From NCBI GenBank assembly GCA_902777385.1, contig CACYTP010000002.1, positions 124,001-188,000 on the forward strand: DNA of 64,000 bases. The letters run 5' to 3'. Below are positions 26,698 to 34,881 of this stretch, piece after piece (the stretch's first letter is position 1; every line of letters starts with the position of its first letter). The position numbers and the translations under genes were made by a program. The notes beneath the pieces were generated by a model. The model saw nothing but the letters and a program-made list of their open reading frames with translations. It was not told the DNA's origin and made no database searches. Source of the DNA: an uncultured bacterium (lineage in GTDB: Bacteria > Cyanobacteriota > Vampirovibrionia > Gastranaerophilales > Gastranaerophilaceae).

Positions 26698-26874
26698 TTA
26701 GTTGATTTTATTGAGCTCTCTTGCTCTGATACTCATAAAAATCATACCAAAATTAAGTAATTCCGTATCATCAATTTCTGGAATAATATTAGTATCATTT
26801 TCATAAATTACATTAAAGCAATTTTTTAAATTTTTTCTTACTTTATTCTTTTTACAGTCGTCTGATTTTCTCAT
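26698..26874 (-). CDS. Small hypothetical protein upstream of the integrase
   Basis: The 58-residue frame from ATG 26874 (MRKSDDCKKNKVRKNLKN ...) has GTGGGAGTATTAAC ahead of it, which supports this start over the ATG at 26895. The N-terminal third is strongly basic and could bind nucleic acid; the rest is acidic and hydrophobic. It lies just upstream of the integrase on the same strand (41-bp gap), a position often held by an excision or directionality factor, but there is no sequence motif to prove that. Confidence 0.5.
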   Translation of the reverse strand: MRKSDDCKKNKVRKNLKNCFNVIYENDTNIIPEIDDTELLNFGMIFMSIRARELNKIN

Positions 26875-27002
26875 GTTAATACTCCCACTATTCATTTATG
26901 GGAGAGGTTTAAGCCCCCAACATGTTATACTGTAAAATTTTTAATTTATTCAAAATAATATACTATAAAAAATTTTTGGTATAATAATTTTATGGAGAAA
27001 AT

Positions 27003-27899
27003 ATGAACAAAATTGAACAATTTTTATTTGATATTATTGGTTTATTAATACCAGGATTTGTGGCAATGGTATTACCTATGTTAATTTTATTTTTCGTTTG
27101 TAAACTAAACAGTTTTATATTATTTAATAATTTCTTTAATGAATTTAGCCAAAGCTCAATTAAGGAATATACTTGGTTAATATTAATTGCTATTTTTACT
27201 ATTTGGTATTTATTAGGTCATGTTATAAAAGTTTTTTCCATACGATACTATAATTTTATGAGAATTATTTTTGATAAAAATATTAATGTACAATTCATTA
27301 AGATTAAAAATTTTTTGTGGAAATATTTAAGTAAAGAAATAAATAAAAGTTCAAACTTATTTATAGATATTATTTTTATGACATCAAAAATTACAATAGG
27401 TATATTAGAGGAACTATCTCGAAGTATTGGTGGGATATTCGTTTTTCAGACACAAGGATATGATAGTTCAAATGAACAGTTTTATGACAAAGTTTTGCAC
27501 CAATTAAAAATAAAATATGGCATTAATATTAAAAAGAGAACTGATATACGTAAACTAAATTATGCTATATATAAATTATCACAAATTATACAAGATACTA
27601 ACACTATAAAAACATTAACTAATACATTTTTAGCAAAATATAATTTTTATAGGTCATTATCTTTTATATTTTTTATAAATATAATGTTTCTTGTATATAT
27701 TCATATAACAGATGAAGTAAAAGATATTACTAATTTTTATATAAGTTTATTTTGTTTAATAATCTTCTGGTATACATTTCATGAAAAATTCAAGCGTTAC
27801 TGGGAATTATCAGGTAATGAATCATTAATGGGTATTTATTTTTATCTATTTTACAAAGATAAAATAGAAAATAACATTATAACTAAATCATATAGCTAA
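27003..27899 (+). CDS. Multi-pass membrane protein of unknown function, 298 aa
   Basis: Starts MNKIEQFLFDIIGLLIPGFVAMVLPMLILFF after a TGGAGAAAATATG site, with TATAAT about 20 bp upstream. About four or five membrane helices occur: residues 10-35, 55-78 and a C-terminal pair near 220-260. A cytoplasmic helical region sits between them. No enzymatic motif. It is the only large plus-strand gene in the left part of the island and has its own terminator, so it is probably an independent cargo gene. Membrane proteins in this position can be anti-phage effectors, but nothing in the sequence proves it. Confidence 0.65.
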   Translation: MNKIEQFLFDIIGLLIPGFVAMVLPMLILFFVCKLNSFILFNNFFNEFSQSSIKEYTWLILIAIFTIWYLLGHVIKVFSIRYYNFMRIIFDKNINVQFIKIKNFLWKYLSKEINKSSNLFIDIIFMTSKITIGILEELSRSIGGIFVFQTQGYDSSNEQFYDKVLHQLKIKYGINIKKRTDIRKLNYAIYKLSQIIQDTNTIKTLTNTFLAKYNFYRSLSFIFFINIMFLVYIHITDEVKDITNFYISLFCLIIFWYTFHEKFKRYWELSGNESLMGIYFYLFYKDKIENNIITKSYS

Positions 27900-27904
27900 T
27901 AACA

Positions 27905-27950
27905 AAAAAGTCTGAGTATAAAATACTCAGACTCTTATATTTTTTATGAA
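27905..27950. terminator. Bidirectional terminator between convergent genes
   Basis: A 10-bp perfect stem (27910-27919 with 27923-27932) with a 3-nt loop. T-rich sequence follows on the plus side and six T residues on the minus side. It sits between the membrane gene and the resolvase. Confidence 0.88.
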
Positions 27951-27955
27951 TTTTA

Positions 27956-28549
27956 TTATTTAGCAGATTTCATAAATCTGTGTAAATTTGCAACCGAAGT
28001 ATTATACTGTCTTGCAATAATTGTTTTTGGGACTTGTAAATCTACCAATTTTAAGATTTCTTCTGCGTGTTCATCAAGTTTAGATTTACCACGTCCTTTT
28101 GGTCTGCCTAACTTTTGTCCGTCTGCTTTCTTTGCTTGCAGGGCTTCAATTGTTCTTAAACTGATTAAATCTCTTTCAATTTGTGCAACAAGAGCAAATA
28201 CAGTTGTTGTTACAGTTGAAGTTATGCTTTTGTCGGTATTTGTAAAACCCTCTTTTATTGAATATAATTCAATCCCTTTTTGTTTTGTAATGTCGATTAC
28301 TTCAAAAATTTGTGTAATTGAACGTGCTATTCTTGAAAGTTCGGGAACAATTAAAATGTCGCCTTTTTCCATTTTTTCTAATAATGTACCTAACTGTCTG
28401 TTTTTAAAATTTGATTTACCGCTAATTTGTTCTTCAACAAATTCTACATTTCCAAGTTTCTTTTCATTCGCAAACTTTAAAACTTCAAGTTTGTTTTTCT
28501 CTGTGTTTTGGTCAATTGTGCTGACTCTCAAATAACTGTAAGTTGTCAT
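27956..28549 (-). CDS. Small serine recombinase (resolvase/invertase family)
   Basis: The 197-residue protein starts TYSYLRVSTIDQNTEKN, with the nucleophilic Ser in LRVST. It has GDILIVPELSRIARS, EGFTNTDKSITSTVTTTVFALVAQIERDLIS, the linker and helix-turn-helix LGRPKGRGKSKLDEHAEEI ... TIIARQYNTSVANLHRFMK. Length and layout match resolvase/DNA invertase enzymes (Tn3 resolvase, Hin, Pin). A res or hix site is not identified. It may resolve multimers of the element or invert a segment elsewhere. ATG with AGG at suitable spacing. Confidence 0.93.
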   Translation of the reverse strand: MTTYSYLRVSTIDQNTEKNKLEVLKFANEKKLGNVEFVEEQISGKSNFKNRQLGTLLEKMEKGDILIVPELSRIARSITQIFEVIDITKQKGIELYSIKEGFTNTDKSITSTVTTTVFALVAQIERDLISLRTIEALQAKKADGQKLGRPKGRGKSKLDEHAEEILKLVDLQVPKTIIARQYNTSVANLHRFMKSAK

Positions 28550-28742
28550 TTTTTACCTGCCTTTCTTTGTTAAATTTTGTGCTTTCTCGTGAAAACCTAT
28601 CTTTTATATTTTTATTTTCCTATCCCTTAAACTAAAAATCACCCGTTTTTGCGTTCTTGATGACGAAAGTTTAAACGGTCGTTTTTTCGTTCCTATCTGA
28701 ATTACAGCTACAACTGTTTTTATTAAAACAAAGGTGGTAAAA

Positions 28743-28985
28743 ATGGATATAGAAAACATAAATAAACAAATACAGGCAGAAAATGATAACTACAACAGAG
28801 ATTTAAACCAATTACAGCAAGAAATTTTAGACCTGAAACAAAGACATCAACGCACTATTGAGAATTTAAAAAGGCAAAAAGAACAAGCTAAAAGCCAAAA
28901 TAAACAGCAAAATCCCAATGTTCAATATGAACCATCAGAAAATATTTTTAAATCTGTTAATGAAGAATTAAACAAGTTTATATAA
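28743..28985 (+). CDS. Small coiled-coil protein, 80 aa
   Basis: ATG at 28743 has AAGGTGGTAAAA before it. The product (MDIENINKQIQAENDNYNRD ...) is a nearly continuous coiled coil rich in Gln, Glu, Lys and Asn up to about residue 55, followed by a polar tail. No domain is recognised. It ends 3 bp before the convergent TonB_C-like gene. It stands as a single-gene unit divergent from the resolvase, with about 190 bp between them in which I see no clear signal. Confidence 0.6.
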   Translation: MDIENINKQIQAENDNYNRDLNQLQQEILDLKQRHQRTIENLKRQKEQAKSQNKQQNPNVQYEPSENIFKSVNEELNKFI

Positions 28986-28988
28986 TAT

Positions 28989-29795
28989 TTATTTTATTGC
29001 AGTATTATTAACATTAGGTGTAATAATAGTAGCTTTAATTTGTTTTGTCTCATAGTTAAATATCACTTTTAAATCTATACTATTACCAGTAAAGCCTGTT
29101 GGTAGTGGCTCAAATTTAAAGCTATATGCCGACATTTGTGTTTGAGCAGCTTTTACAATAGTTACTATTTTCTCATCTAAATACTTATCTTTAGAAAATT
29201 TGCTTATATCACATTTTAATAATCTTCCGTCATAAGCTATTTTTAATGTTAATTCAACTTGCCCATTTCCTGTATTATAAACATCTGAATAATACCCCGA
29301 ATTTTGCCAACTCTTTTTTAATGATTTTTGTAGTCTGTTTATATATCCTGTAAAATCTGCTTGACCCAACTTTAAATCTCCGTTATATCCAACTAGCCTC
29401 ATAGCACCTATGTTTGCTCTATACAATAACGAATTTGGAGTTAATTCGTTAAATTGTTTTGCTACTAGTGGTGTTAAAGCAGGATAACTTATTTCTTTTG
29501 CTAAATGTTCATTGTAATCGTATTCTGAATAAGATTTAACTATTCCTGCTTTTGTACCTTTACTTTGTACTATTGCAACTAGTCCACCACCCTCGTTTTT
29601 ATAATATCGTACGGTATAATATAAACTGTCATTATGTTCATTTACACTTGCTAAGTCTAATGACAATTTTTTTATATCATTATTTTCTATCGGTACATCA
29701 ACCCAATTTGAGCTATAAAATGCCATGGCATTATTACAGAATAAAAAACATATAGATACTATTAATATCTTAAAATAATGTATTTTCAGTTTCAT
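28989..29795 (-). CDS. Exported protein with TonB/TolA C-terminal-like domain
   Basis: The signal peptide MKLKIHYFKILIVSICFLFCNNAMAF is clear. The middle part is beta-rich. The C-terminal half (YINRLQKSLKKSWQNSGYYSD ... QVELTLKIAYDGRLLKCDI ... LDEKIVTIVKAAQ) follows the TonB_C/TolA_III pattern of helix, strand, strand, helix, strand. Such domains bind outer-membrane or periplasmic partners. Here the domain is on a freely exported protein instead of a membrane anchor. Last gene of the six-gene operon; its start overlaps the upstream gene by 26 bp. Confidence 0.68.
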   Translation of the reverse strand: MKLKIHYFKILIVSICFLFCNNAMAFYSSNWVDVPIENNDIKKLSLDLASVNEHNDSLYYTVRYYKNEGGGLVAIVQSKGTKAGIVKSYSEYDYNEHLAKEISYPALTPLVAKQFNELTPNSLLYRANIGAMRLVGYNGDLKLGQADFTGYINRLQKSLKKSWQNSGYYSDVYNTGNGQVELTLKIAYDGRLLKCDISKFSKDKYLDEKIVTIVKAAQTQMSAYSFKFEPLPTGFTGNSIDLKVIFNYETKQIKATIITPNVNNTAIK

Positions 29796-31056
29796 TATCC
29801 ATTTGCTCCTGTTTTTGTCTCTGCTCTTCCTTTTTACGCTGTTCTTCTTGTTGTTTTAGTTGTAATTCTTTTTCTTTTGTCGTTTTCAAAAGGGATTTAT
29901 GAGGTTTGCCATTTGGGTCATATACACAAATGGCTCTTTCTTTATAATAAATATTTTTGTAACCGAATTTATCCGCTATATATTGATGTGTTTCATCACT
30001 ATTCCATAAATCTCCCTTACTTCTCACTAAAGCTCTATCTTCGTCAAATGTTTCATTTTCCCATAAATAGATATTGTCGTGTTCCTGTTTTGGTGCAATT
30101 TTCCTTAATATTTCAAAATTAGTTGGAATATTAGAGTCTGAATATTTTTCGCTTTTTACATCAATTCCGCTATAGATTTCTATTCCTAAAATATCAGAAA
30201 ATAACGACCTTAATTCTTTGTCATTTGGTAATCTATAACCTTTACTTTCGCATGCGTCTTTTGCACCAAGCCAATAATTATACTTGTCTATTTTATTGAA
30301 ATCTTTAATTGGTTCTGCTTTAAATATTTTTGTTGTAAAGCAAGTTCCGTCAGATGTTTTATATACACAATTAGACAATATTTGTTCTCTGCGTATTCTT
30401 TCTTGTTCTTCTTTTGCTTTTAATTCATCATATTTTTCTTTTGTTTTTATTCTGTCTTCTGGGCGAAAGGATATACACATTGGAACAATTACATTTAACT
30501 GATTATGCTGAAATAATTTTTTGTTATTAACATAATCTTCAAAGTTTTGATTTTGTATTTTAAATTTAGTAATTGCAGGTTTACCTTTAACTAATTTATA
30601 ACTGTCAAATTCAATGGACGGTGCTTTTAAATTATCTTTATCTGCAATTTTAAAGGTCGGTATGTCGTCAATTTCTTTTATAATATCTATTTGCCAATCA
30701 TCAACAATTACATCTTCTTCTATAACTTCAATATCTGTAGTTTTATTTTTTGGATTATATTTAAAAGCAAATTTTATTGTTTCTTTATTTCCAACTGATG
30801 AAACACTAAAAGGTTTAATTTTATTATGATAATCTATTGCTTTAACTGTTCCAAAAGCAATAAGCGGTAAACCGATTACACAAGCAGAAATAATAACAAC
30901 TAAATTCTTTTTGAAAAATTGTTTAATATCCATGTTGCTTTTTTCTTCTGTAAAATTTTCTGTTGTATTTTCTTCCAAATTTTCTAAATTTGCTCCGCAA
31001 TTAGAACAGAATTTTTGATTTTCGCTTATTTCACTACCGCATTTAGGACAGTTCAT
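29770..31056 (-). CDS. Zinc-ribbon membrane protein with DUF1566-like lectin-fold domain
   Basis: The N-terminus MNCPKCGSEISENQKFCSNCGAN is a complete C4 zinc ribbon (CPKC ... CSNC). It is followed by an acidic linker and one membrane helix (LVVIISACVIGLPLIAFGTV, about 52-71). The long external part ends in a domain with NYWLGAKDACESKGYRLPNDKELRSLF and YKERAICV, which resembles the DUF1566/FGE-like fold seen in adhesins and pilin-like proteins. The final 45 residues are a charged Gln/Lys/Glu coil. Fifth gene of the operon. Confidence 0.65.
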   Translation of the reverse strand: MNCPKCGSEISENQKFCSNCGANLENLEENTTENFTEEKSNMDIKQFFKKNLVVIISACVIGLPLIAFGTVKAIDYHNKIKPFSVSSVGNKETIKFAFKYNPKNKTTDIEVIEEDVIVDDWQIDIIKEIDDIPTFKIADKDNLKAPSIEFDSYKLVKGKPAITKFKIQNQNFEDYVNNKKLFQHNQLNVIVPMCISFRPEDRIKTKEKYDELKAKEEQERIRREQILSNCVYKTSDGTCFTTKIFKAEPIKDFNKIDKYNYWLGAKDACESKGYRLPNDKELRSLFSDILGIEIYSGIDVKSEKYSDSNIPTNFEILRKIAPKQEHDNIYLWENETFDEDRALVRSKGDLWNSDETHQYIADKFGYKNIYYKERAICVYDPNGKPHKSLLKTTKEKELQLKQQEEQRKKEEQRQKQEQMDNETENTLF

Positions 31057-31071
31057 TTTTATTACTCCTTA

Positions 31072-32325
31072 TTAATTTTTATATAGTGCATTGTAATAAA
31101 TTTGTCCGTTTTTATATTCTGAATATTTTTCATCACCAAAAGCTTTTGGATATTCAGCAAATATAGAATTACCATTTTTATCAAAATATTCATATTCAGG
31201 GAATATAATGTCACCGGAGTTATCAATGTAAATTTTATAAATAGCATAAAAAGCATTGTCATATAAATCAAATAAAAAATTATTGTCTTCTGCTCCTTTG
31301 TATATCTTAAAATATCCCTCTCTGTAATTATCAGTTATTTTTAAAGACTTTGTATCAAAATAAATATGGTCTTTAAGTTTTTTCCATGTTTCATTTTGTT
31401 CTAATTGCAAAGAAGCGTACCATTGTTTAATGTTTTTGTATTCCTGTATGTTATTGTCTTTTATTGATAAAAATTTTTGATATAAAGCTTTATCATTATC
31501 GCTATCACAATAATAATTTTTATATTCGCTAAATCTTGACATATAATTTTTTAAATCACTATTTATAATATCCTGCATACAAAAGTTCGGATAAATGCTT
31601 AAAAATTTTATCTCATCATAAAATGAATCTAACCACCAATTATTATCGCTAAAAATTTTTAAATACTCTTTCCACTCTTTGCTTAAGTTTTTTGAATATT
31701 TTTTTATCATATATTCATCGTTTATTTCTGCCCCCCAAATACCTTCTTCTATTGGTACTATTCTAATTATATCGGTTTGCGGATTGGTAATTTTATATGC
31801 ATCCTCGTTGGTATAATTGATGGTAATATTTTTAACAATAAAAGATTTCTGTTCATTTTCTGCGTAATCATAAATATCAAAAGATAATTTACTATCCATA
31901 TCAGACTTTTTGCCTGTAAACAAAAGCACATTTCGGTAAAAAGTTTCAAACAACTTATCAATATTTGCATTTGGATGTTTGCTAATATATTTATCTAAAT
32001 CAGTTTCTTGTTGTACCAATATATCAAGAGCCTGTCGTTCCGTCATATTTTTTATTTCAGTCTGTTCTATCGGCACTACAGACATGTATGTTGAAATATC
32101 TGCCTTTGGTAGTGTAAATGCAAAAATTCCGATAATACAAAATGCAAATATTATAGCAAAAGTTATAAGTATTGGTTTCTTTTTTAAAATATTATTTGTT
32201 TGTTTCTCGCTTGGTATTTCCGATGAATTTTGAAGCTTTTCTTCAATTCCGTTTATTTCTGCACCACAATTTGTACAGAATTTTTGATTTTCATTTATTT
32301 CATTACCGCAGTTTGGACAGTTCAT
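31072..32325 (-). CDS. Zinc-ribbon single-pass membrane protein, 417 aa
   Basis: Starts MNCPNCGNEINENQKFCTNCGAE, nearly the same zinc ribbon as the downstream gene. A linker and one membrane helix follow (ILITFAIIFAFCIIGIFAFTLP, about 53-74), then a large extracytoplasmic domain (SVVPIEQTEIKNMTERQALDIL ...) rich in Lys, Asp, Asn and aromatic residues. The ribbon stays in the cytoplasm and the bulk is outside. The external domain is not recognised and differs from its neighbour, so the shared N-terminus is probably a common assembly or sensing tag. AAGGAGCAATAATG start. Confidence 0.65.
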   Translation of the reverse strand: MNCPNCGNEINENQKFCTNCGAEINGIEEKLQNSSEIPSEKQTNNILKKKPILITFAIIFAFCIIGIFAFTLPKADISTYMSVVPIEQTEIKNMTERQALDILVQQETDLDKYISKHPNANIDKLFETFYRNVLLFTGKKSDMDSKLSFDIYDYAENEQKSFIVKNITINYTNEDAYKITNPQTDIIRIVPIEEGIWGAEINDEYMIKKYSKNLSKEWKEYLKIFSDNNWWLDSFYDEIKFLSIYPNFCMQDIINSDLKNYMSRFSEYKNYYCDSDNDKALYQKFLSIKDNNIQEYKNIKQWYASLQLEQNETWKKLKDHIYFDTKSLKITDNYREGYFKIYKGAEDNNFLFDLYDNAFYAIYKIYIDNSGDIIFPEYEYFDKNGNSIFAEYPKAFGDEKYSEYKNGQIYYNALYKN

Positions 32326-32334
32326 TATTGCTCC

Positions 32335-32988
32335 TTATTTACATAAATCTATAACAGTACTAATCAGTTTATCTGCCGATTTTATCTCATCCTCTGAACA
32401 ATATGTCCTAATATCGTTCATTGCGTTTCCCATTTGTAATATTGCGGTTTTACTATTTCCGATAGCATATTCATATAAAGCACAATATAATTGAACAAAA
32501 GCCTTACCTTCTTTTGTTTCTGCTATTTCAGAACTTAATGCAGAATAATACATATTTTTGTAATCATTCAAAATATCTTGTTTGCTTGTATCTGCCTTTA
32601 ATAATGTTCTTAATTCCTCATCGCTTGCATTTGCATATATATTTATTTTTTTAAAAGGCACAGCCTTTAATATGTTTTTTAAATTTTTATCTGTTATTTT
32701 CGGTTCTATGTTATTTTGCAAAGTACGACACAAAATTAAACGAACAGAGGCAGAAATTTCATCATTTTTTATAAGTTCTATATATCCACGTATTACATAT
32801 TCATAATCTTGTTGAGTTTTTGCATTTTGATATATCAAGTTAAATGTTTTATAAGCGTTTTGAACATCTTTTTGGTTTATGTAAGTCCAAGCTTGTTTAT
32901 TTAATTGTGCTGTATTGAGAGATGTTGCAGAAAAACTCGGTAAAATTAATAAAAAACAAAATACTAAAGATAATATTACTCTTTTCAT
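32335..32988 (-). CDS. Exported helical-repeat protein, 217 aa
   Basis: MKRVILSLVFCFLLILPSFSATS is a Sec signal peptide, probably cleaved after SFS or FSA. The mature protein is helical with a TPR-like look (NKQAWTYINQKDVQNAYKTFNLIYQNAK and KTAILQMGNAMNDI). It contains one CRTLQNN and a YCSEDE cysteine. It probably mediates protein contacts in the periplasm. Third gene of the operon, with gaps of 5 and 9 bp on either side and its own AAGGAG site. Confidence 0.65.
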   Translation of the reverse strand: MKRVILSLVFCFLLILPSFSATSLNTAQLNKQAWTYINQKDVQNAYKTFNLIYQNAKTQQDYEYVIRGYIELIKNDEISASVRLILCRTLQNNIEPKITDKNLKNILKAVPFKKINIYANASDEELRTLLKADTSKQDILNDYKNMYYSALSSEIAETKEGKAFVQLYCALYEYAIGNSKTAILQMGNAMNDIRTYCSEDEIKSADKLISTVIDLCK

Positions 32989-32993
32989 ATATG

Positions 32994-33395
32994 TTACTCC
33001 TTATTGTTATTTTGTTTTAACAACTGCATGGATATATCATTTAACTTTTTATTAATTCTTATATAAGCAATAATTGAAAAGGATGTAACAATACCTATAC
33101 AAATACTTACACCAAAACCAACAACCTCAATAGCATTGTATATTTGTTTAAATACATTTTCGTCATTATAATCATTTAATGTAATACCGAATTTTAAACA
33201 TACTAAAAAGCCTATTACAAAGGCAAATATAGAAAAACATATAAGGTAAGATAACGATTCTAACGCAGAAGAAGGCTTTTTATCTTTTTTTATTTTTTCC
33301 TTTTTTGTTAAATCTTTACCGCATTCTTTGCAGTAAATATCATTATTATTGTTTTCTGTTCCACACTTCGGACATTTAATTTTTTCTTCTGTCAT
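32994..33395 (-). CDS. Zinc-ribbon protein with two membrane helices, 133 aa
   Basis: The ribbon is IKCPKCGTENNNNDIYCKECGKD (two CxxC pairs). A Lys-rich linker is followed by two membrane helices (about 45-68 and 88-110) and a short C-terminal cytoplasmic tail ending KKLNDISMQLLKQNNNKE. The ribbon and tail face the cytoplasm, unlike the one-helix relatives downstream. Second gene of the operon. AAGGAGTAAAAATTATG gives a solid start. Confidence 0.68.
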   Translation of the reverse strand: MTEEKIKCPKCGTENNNNDIYCKECGKDLTKKEKIKKDKKPSSALESLSYLICFSIFAFVIGFLVCLKFGITLNDYNDENVFKQIYNAIEVVGFGVSICIGIVTSFSIIAYIRINKKLNDISMQLLKQNNNKE

Positions 33396-33413
33396 AATTT
33401 TTACTCCTTATTT

Positions 33414-34058
33414 TTATTTAGTATCAATTGCTTTATGTTTTTTGGCACTGTGTTTTTGATGTGCCTTTTTACCACCTCCTATCCACCAAAAATATGCGTC
33501 AATTAAACGCATTGGTGGATAATTGTTAGGAAAATTCTTTTTATATATTTTGTCTGATAAATTTTGTAATTTTTTATAACTACTTTTATTAAATCTTTGA
33601 GTTATTTTATGTTTAGATAAACCTTTTTTAAAAAAGTTATCATAAGCAGGAACACAGCCAAATATACCCATTAAAACTTTTGTAATTAGTGTGTCTGTCG
33701 GAGTTATATTATGTTCTCCATAATATTTTTTTATTTCATCATACGCAGGTTTTATATCATCAAATTGTACATTTGTTTTATACAAATTATCACATTTTTC
33801 TAATAGATTTTTTATTAAAGTCTTATGTATCTTGTAATCGTTCCATAATAAATTAGATGAACCTCTATACATACCCCAACTTGCTAAATAAAAAGCTAAA
33901 TTAAGACTTGCCAAATCAAGTAAATTTTCATCTTTTAAGATTTTAATTTTATTACTTTTAAAGAATTTATAACAATGTTCCCACGATAAATACCTACTAT
34001 TTGTATCATCTTTCCAAGTATTAAAAAATTCATCAAGTATTTTGTTAATATCTTCCAA
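33414..34058 (-). CDS. Hypothetical soluble protein heading the six-gene operon
   Basis: The 214-residue protein starts with TTG at 34058; AAAGGG precedes it at normal distance and no earlier ATG is available. It is rich in Lys, Asn and aromatic residues (ILDEFFNTWKDDTNSRYLSWEHCYKFF) with a GIFGCVPAYDNFFKKGLSKHKITQRFN segment and a basic tail (GGGKKAHQKHSAKKHKA). No signal peptide or membrane helix. Its start lies 46 bp from the left inverted repeat of the proposed invertible segment, so its transcription may depend on the orientation of that segment. Family not recognised. Confidence 0.65.
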   Translation of the reverse strand: MEDINKILDEFFNTWKDDTNSRYLSWEHCYKFFKSNKIKILKDENLLDLASLNLAFYLASWGMYRGSSNLLWNDYKIHKTLIKNLLEKCDNLYKTNVQFDDIKPAYDEIKKYYGEHNITPTDTLITKVLMGIFGCVPAYDNFFKKGLSKHKITQRFNKSSYKKLQNLSDKIYKKNFPNNYPPMRLIDAYFWWIGGGKKAHQKHSAKKHKAIDTK

Positions 34059-34104
34059 TTTATTACCCTTTAGCCATTCCTTTGATAATTTGTCAGGTAA
34101 TCGA

Positions 34105-34128
34105 TTAACAATATATCTAATTTGTTAA
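34105..34128. repeat. Left 24-bp inverted repeat of putative invertible segment
   Basis: A perfect 24-bp inverted match to 34270-34293. The repeat itself has inverted 7-bp ends (TTAACAA ... TTGTTAA) around a 10-bp centre, the form of a tyrosine-recombinase crossover site. Confidence 0.85.
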
Positions 34129-34269
34129 GGGTTTTTAGGAACATTGATATTATTGAATTAGAAACAATTATTTTTTATAAAAATTAAAATCGTTTAACAT
34201 TTTTTGATACATTTTGCATACCTTTTTTATTTGTGATACTGTGATTTTAGTAGGTCTTTTGAAAATCGT
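34129..34269. other. Putative 141-bp invertible DNA segment
   Basis: The segment lies between the two 24-bp repeats, 70 bp from a FimB-like recombinase gene, and contains a promoter that now points rightward. This is the arrangement of the fimS switch of enterobacteria. Inversion would aim the promoter at the six-gene operon that begins at 34058. An extra half-site AATCGTTTAACA lies inside at about 34188-34199. Inversion is inferred; only one orientation is visible here. Confidence 0.6.
34153..34181 (+). promoter_or_regulatory. Promoter inside the invertible segment (currently pointing away from the operon)
   Basis: TTGAAT at 34153-34158 and TATAAA at 34176-34181 are exactly 17 bp apart. In this orientation transcription runs toward the recombinase gene in antisense; after inversion it would run into the gene at 34058. 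Confidence 0.55.
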
Positions 34270-34293
34270 TTAACAAATTAGATATATTGTTAA
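34270..34293. repeat. Right 24-bp inverted repeat of putative invertible segment
   Basis: The inverted partner of 34105-34128. The bases outside the 24 bp (AATCG on the left and GGGTT on the right of each copy) run in the same direction at both sites, while the 10-bp centre is inverted. This is what one exchange within the centre would leave if the sites had been symmetric before. Confidence 0.85.
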
Positions 34294-34338
34294 GGGTTCA
34301 AAATGTAACGCATTTACTGTTAATAAAGAGTTTAAAGG

Positions 34339-34881
34339 CTATAAAACAAAATTATTGTAGGAATAATCTATTTCATCCTGCTCTATTCCTATGTATCTTA
34401 ATGTTATTTGCGGACTTGAATGGTTAAAAATTTTTTGCAGTAAAACTACATCTTTAAACTGCTGATAATGGTGATACCCGAAAGATTTTCTCATTGAGTG
34501 CGTTCCGATTTTCTCCTGTAATTTTGCCTGTTTGCAAGCATTTTTAATAATAAAATATGCTGTAACTCTGTCTAACCTATGCCCCCAACGAGATAAAAAT
34601 AACGGCTCATCATTTTTTCTTCCTTTGATAAATTCCTCTAATAATGGCTTTAATTTTGTATTTATTGGGAATTTTTTAAATTTTCCTGTTTTCTTTTCTG
34701 TTATTTGTATATGTGTTTTGTTCCGAACATCGCCCACATTTAGATTTAAAATGTCGGATATTCTAAGTCCGCAATTTGTCCCTATAACAAAAAGCAATAA
34801 TTCCCTTTGCCCTTGTTTTGCCAGTATCTTTTCAACTTTCTGTATGTCTTTTTTGTTTCTAATCGGCTCAACTGTAGTCAT
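34339..34881 (-). CDS. FimB-like tyrosine recombinase
   Basis: The 180-residue protein consists only of the catalytic domain, like FimB/FimE (about 200 aa). All catalytic residues are in place: Arg40 in NCGLRISD, Lys64 or 65 in the beta hairpin, His128-x-x-Arg131 in THSMRKSFG, His154 in FNHSS and Tyr163 in LRYIG. The ATG at 34881 has GGGGGA at good spacing; the ATG at 34887 is too close to it. The inverted repeats next to its 3' end are the obvious substrate. It may also act elsewhere in the genome. Confidence 0.9.
   Translation of the reverse strand: MTTVEPIRNKKDIQKVEKILAKQGQRELLLFVIGTNCGLRISDILNLNVGDVRNKTHIQITEKKTGKFKKFPINTKLKPLLEEFIKGRKNDEPLFLSRWGHRLDRVTAYFIIKNACKQAKLQEKIGTHSMRKSFGYHHYQQFKDVVLLQKIFNHSSPQITLRYIGIEQDEIDYSYNNFVL

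Noticed and set aside
34105-34293. Iterons of a plasmid-type origin
   Set aside because: Only two full sites and one half-site exist, in inverted order around a promoter and beside a FimB-like recombinase, and no replication initiator gene is nearby. A switch explains the layout better.
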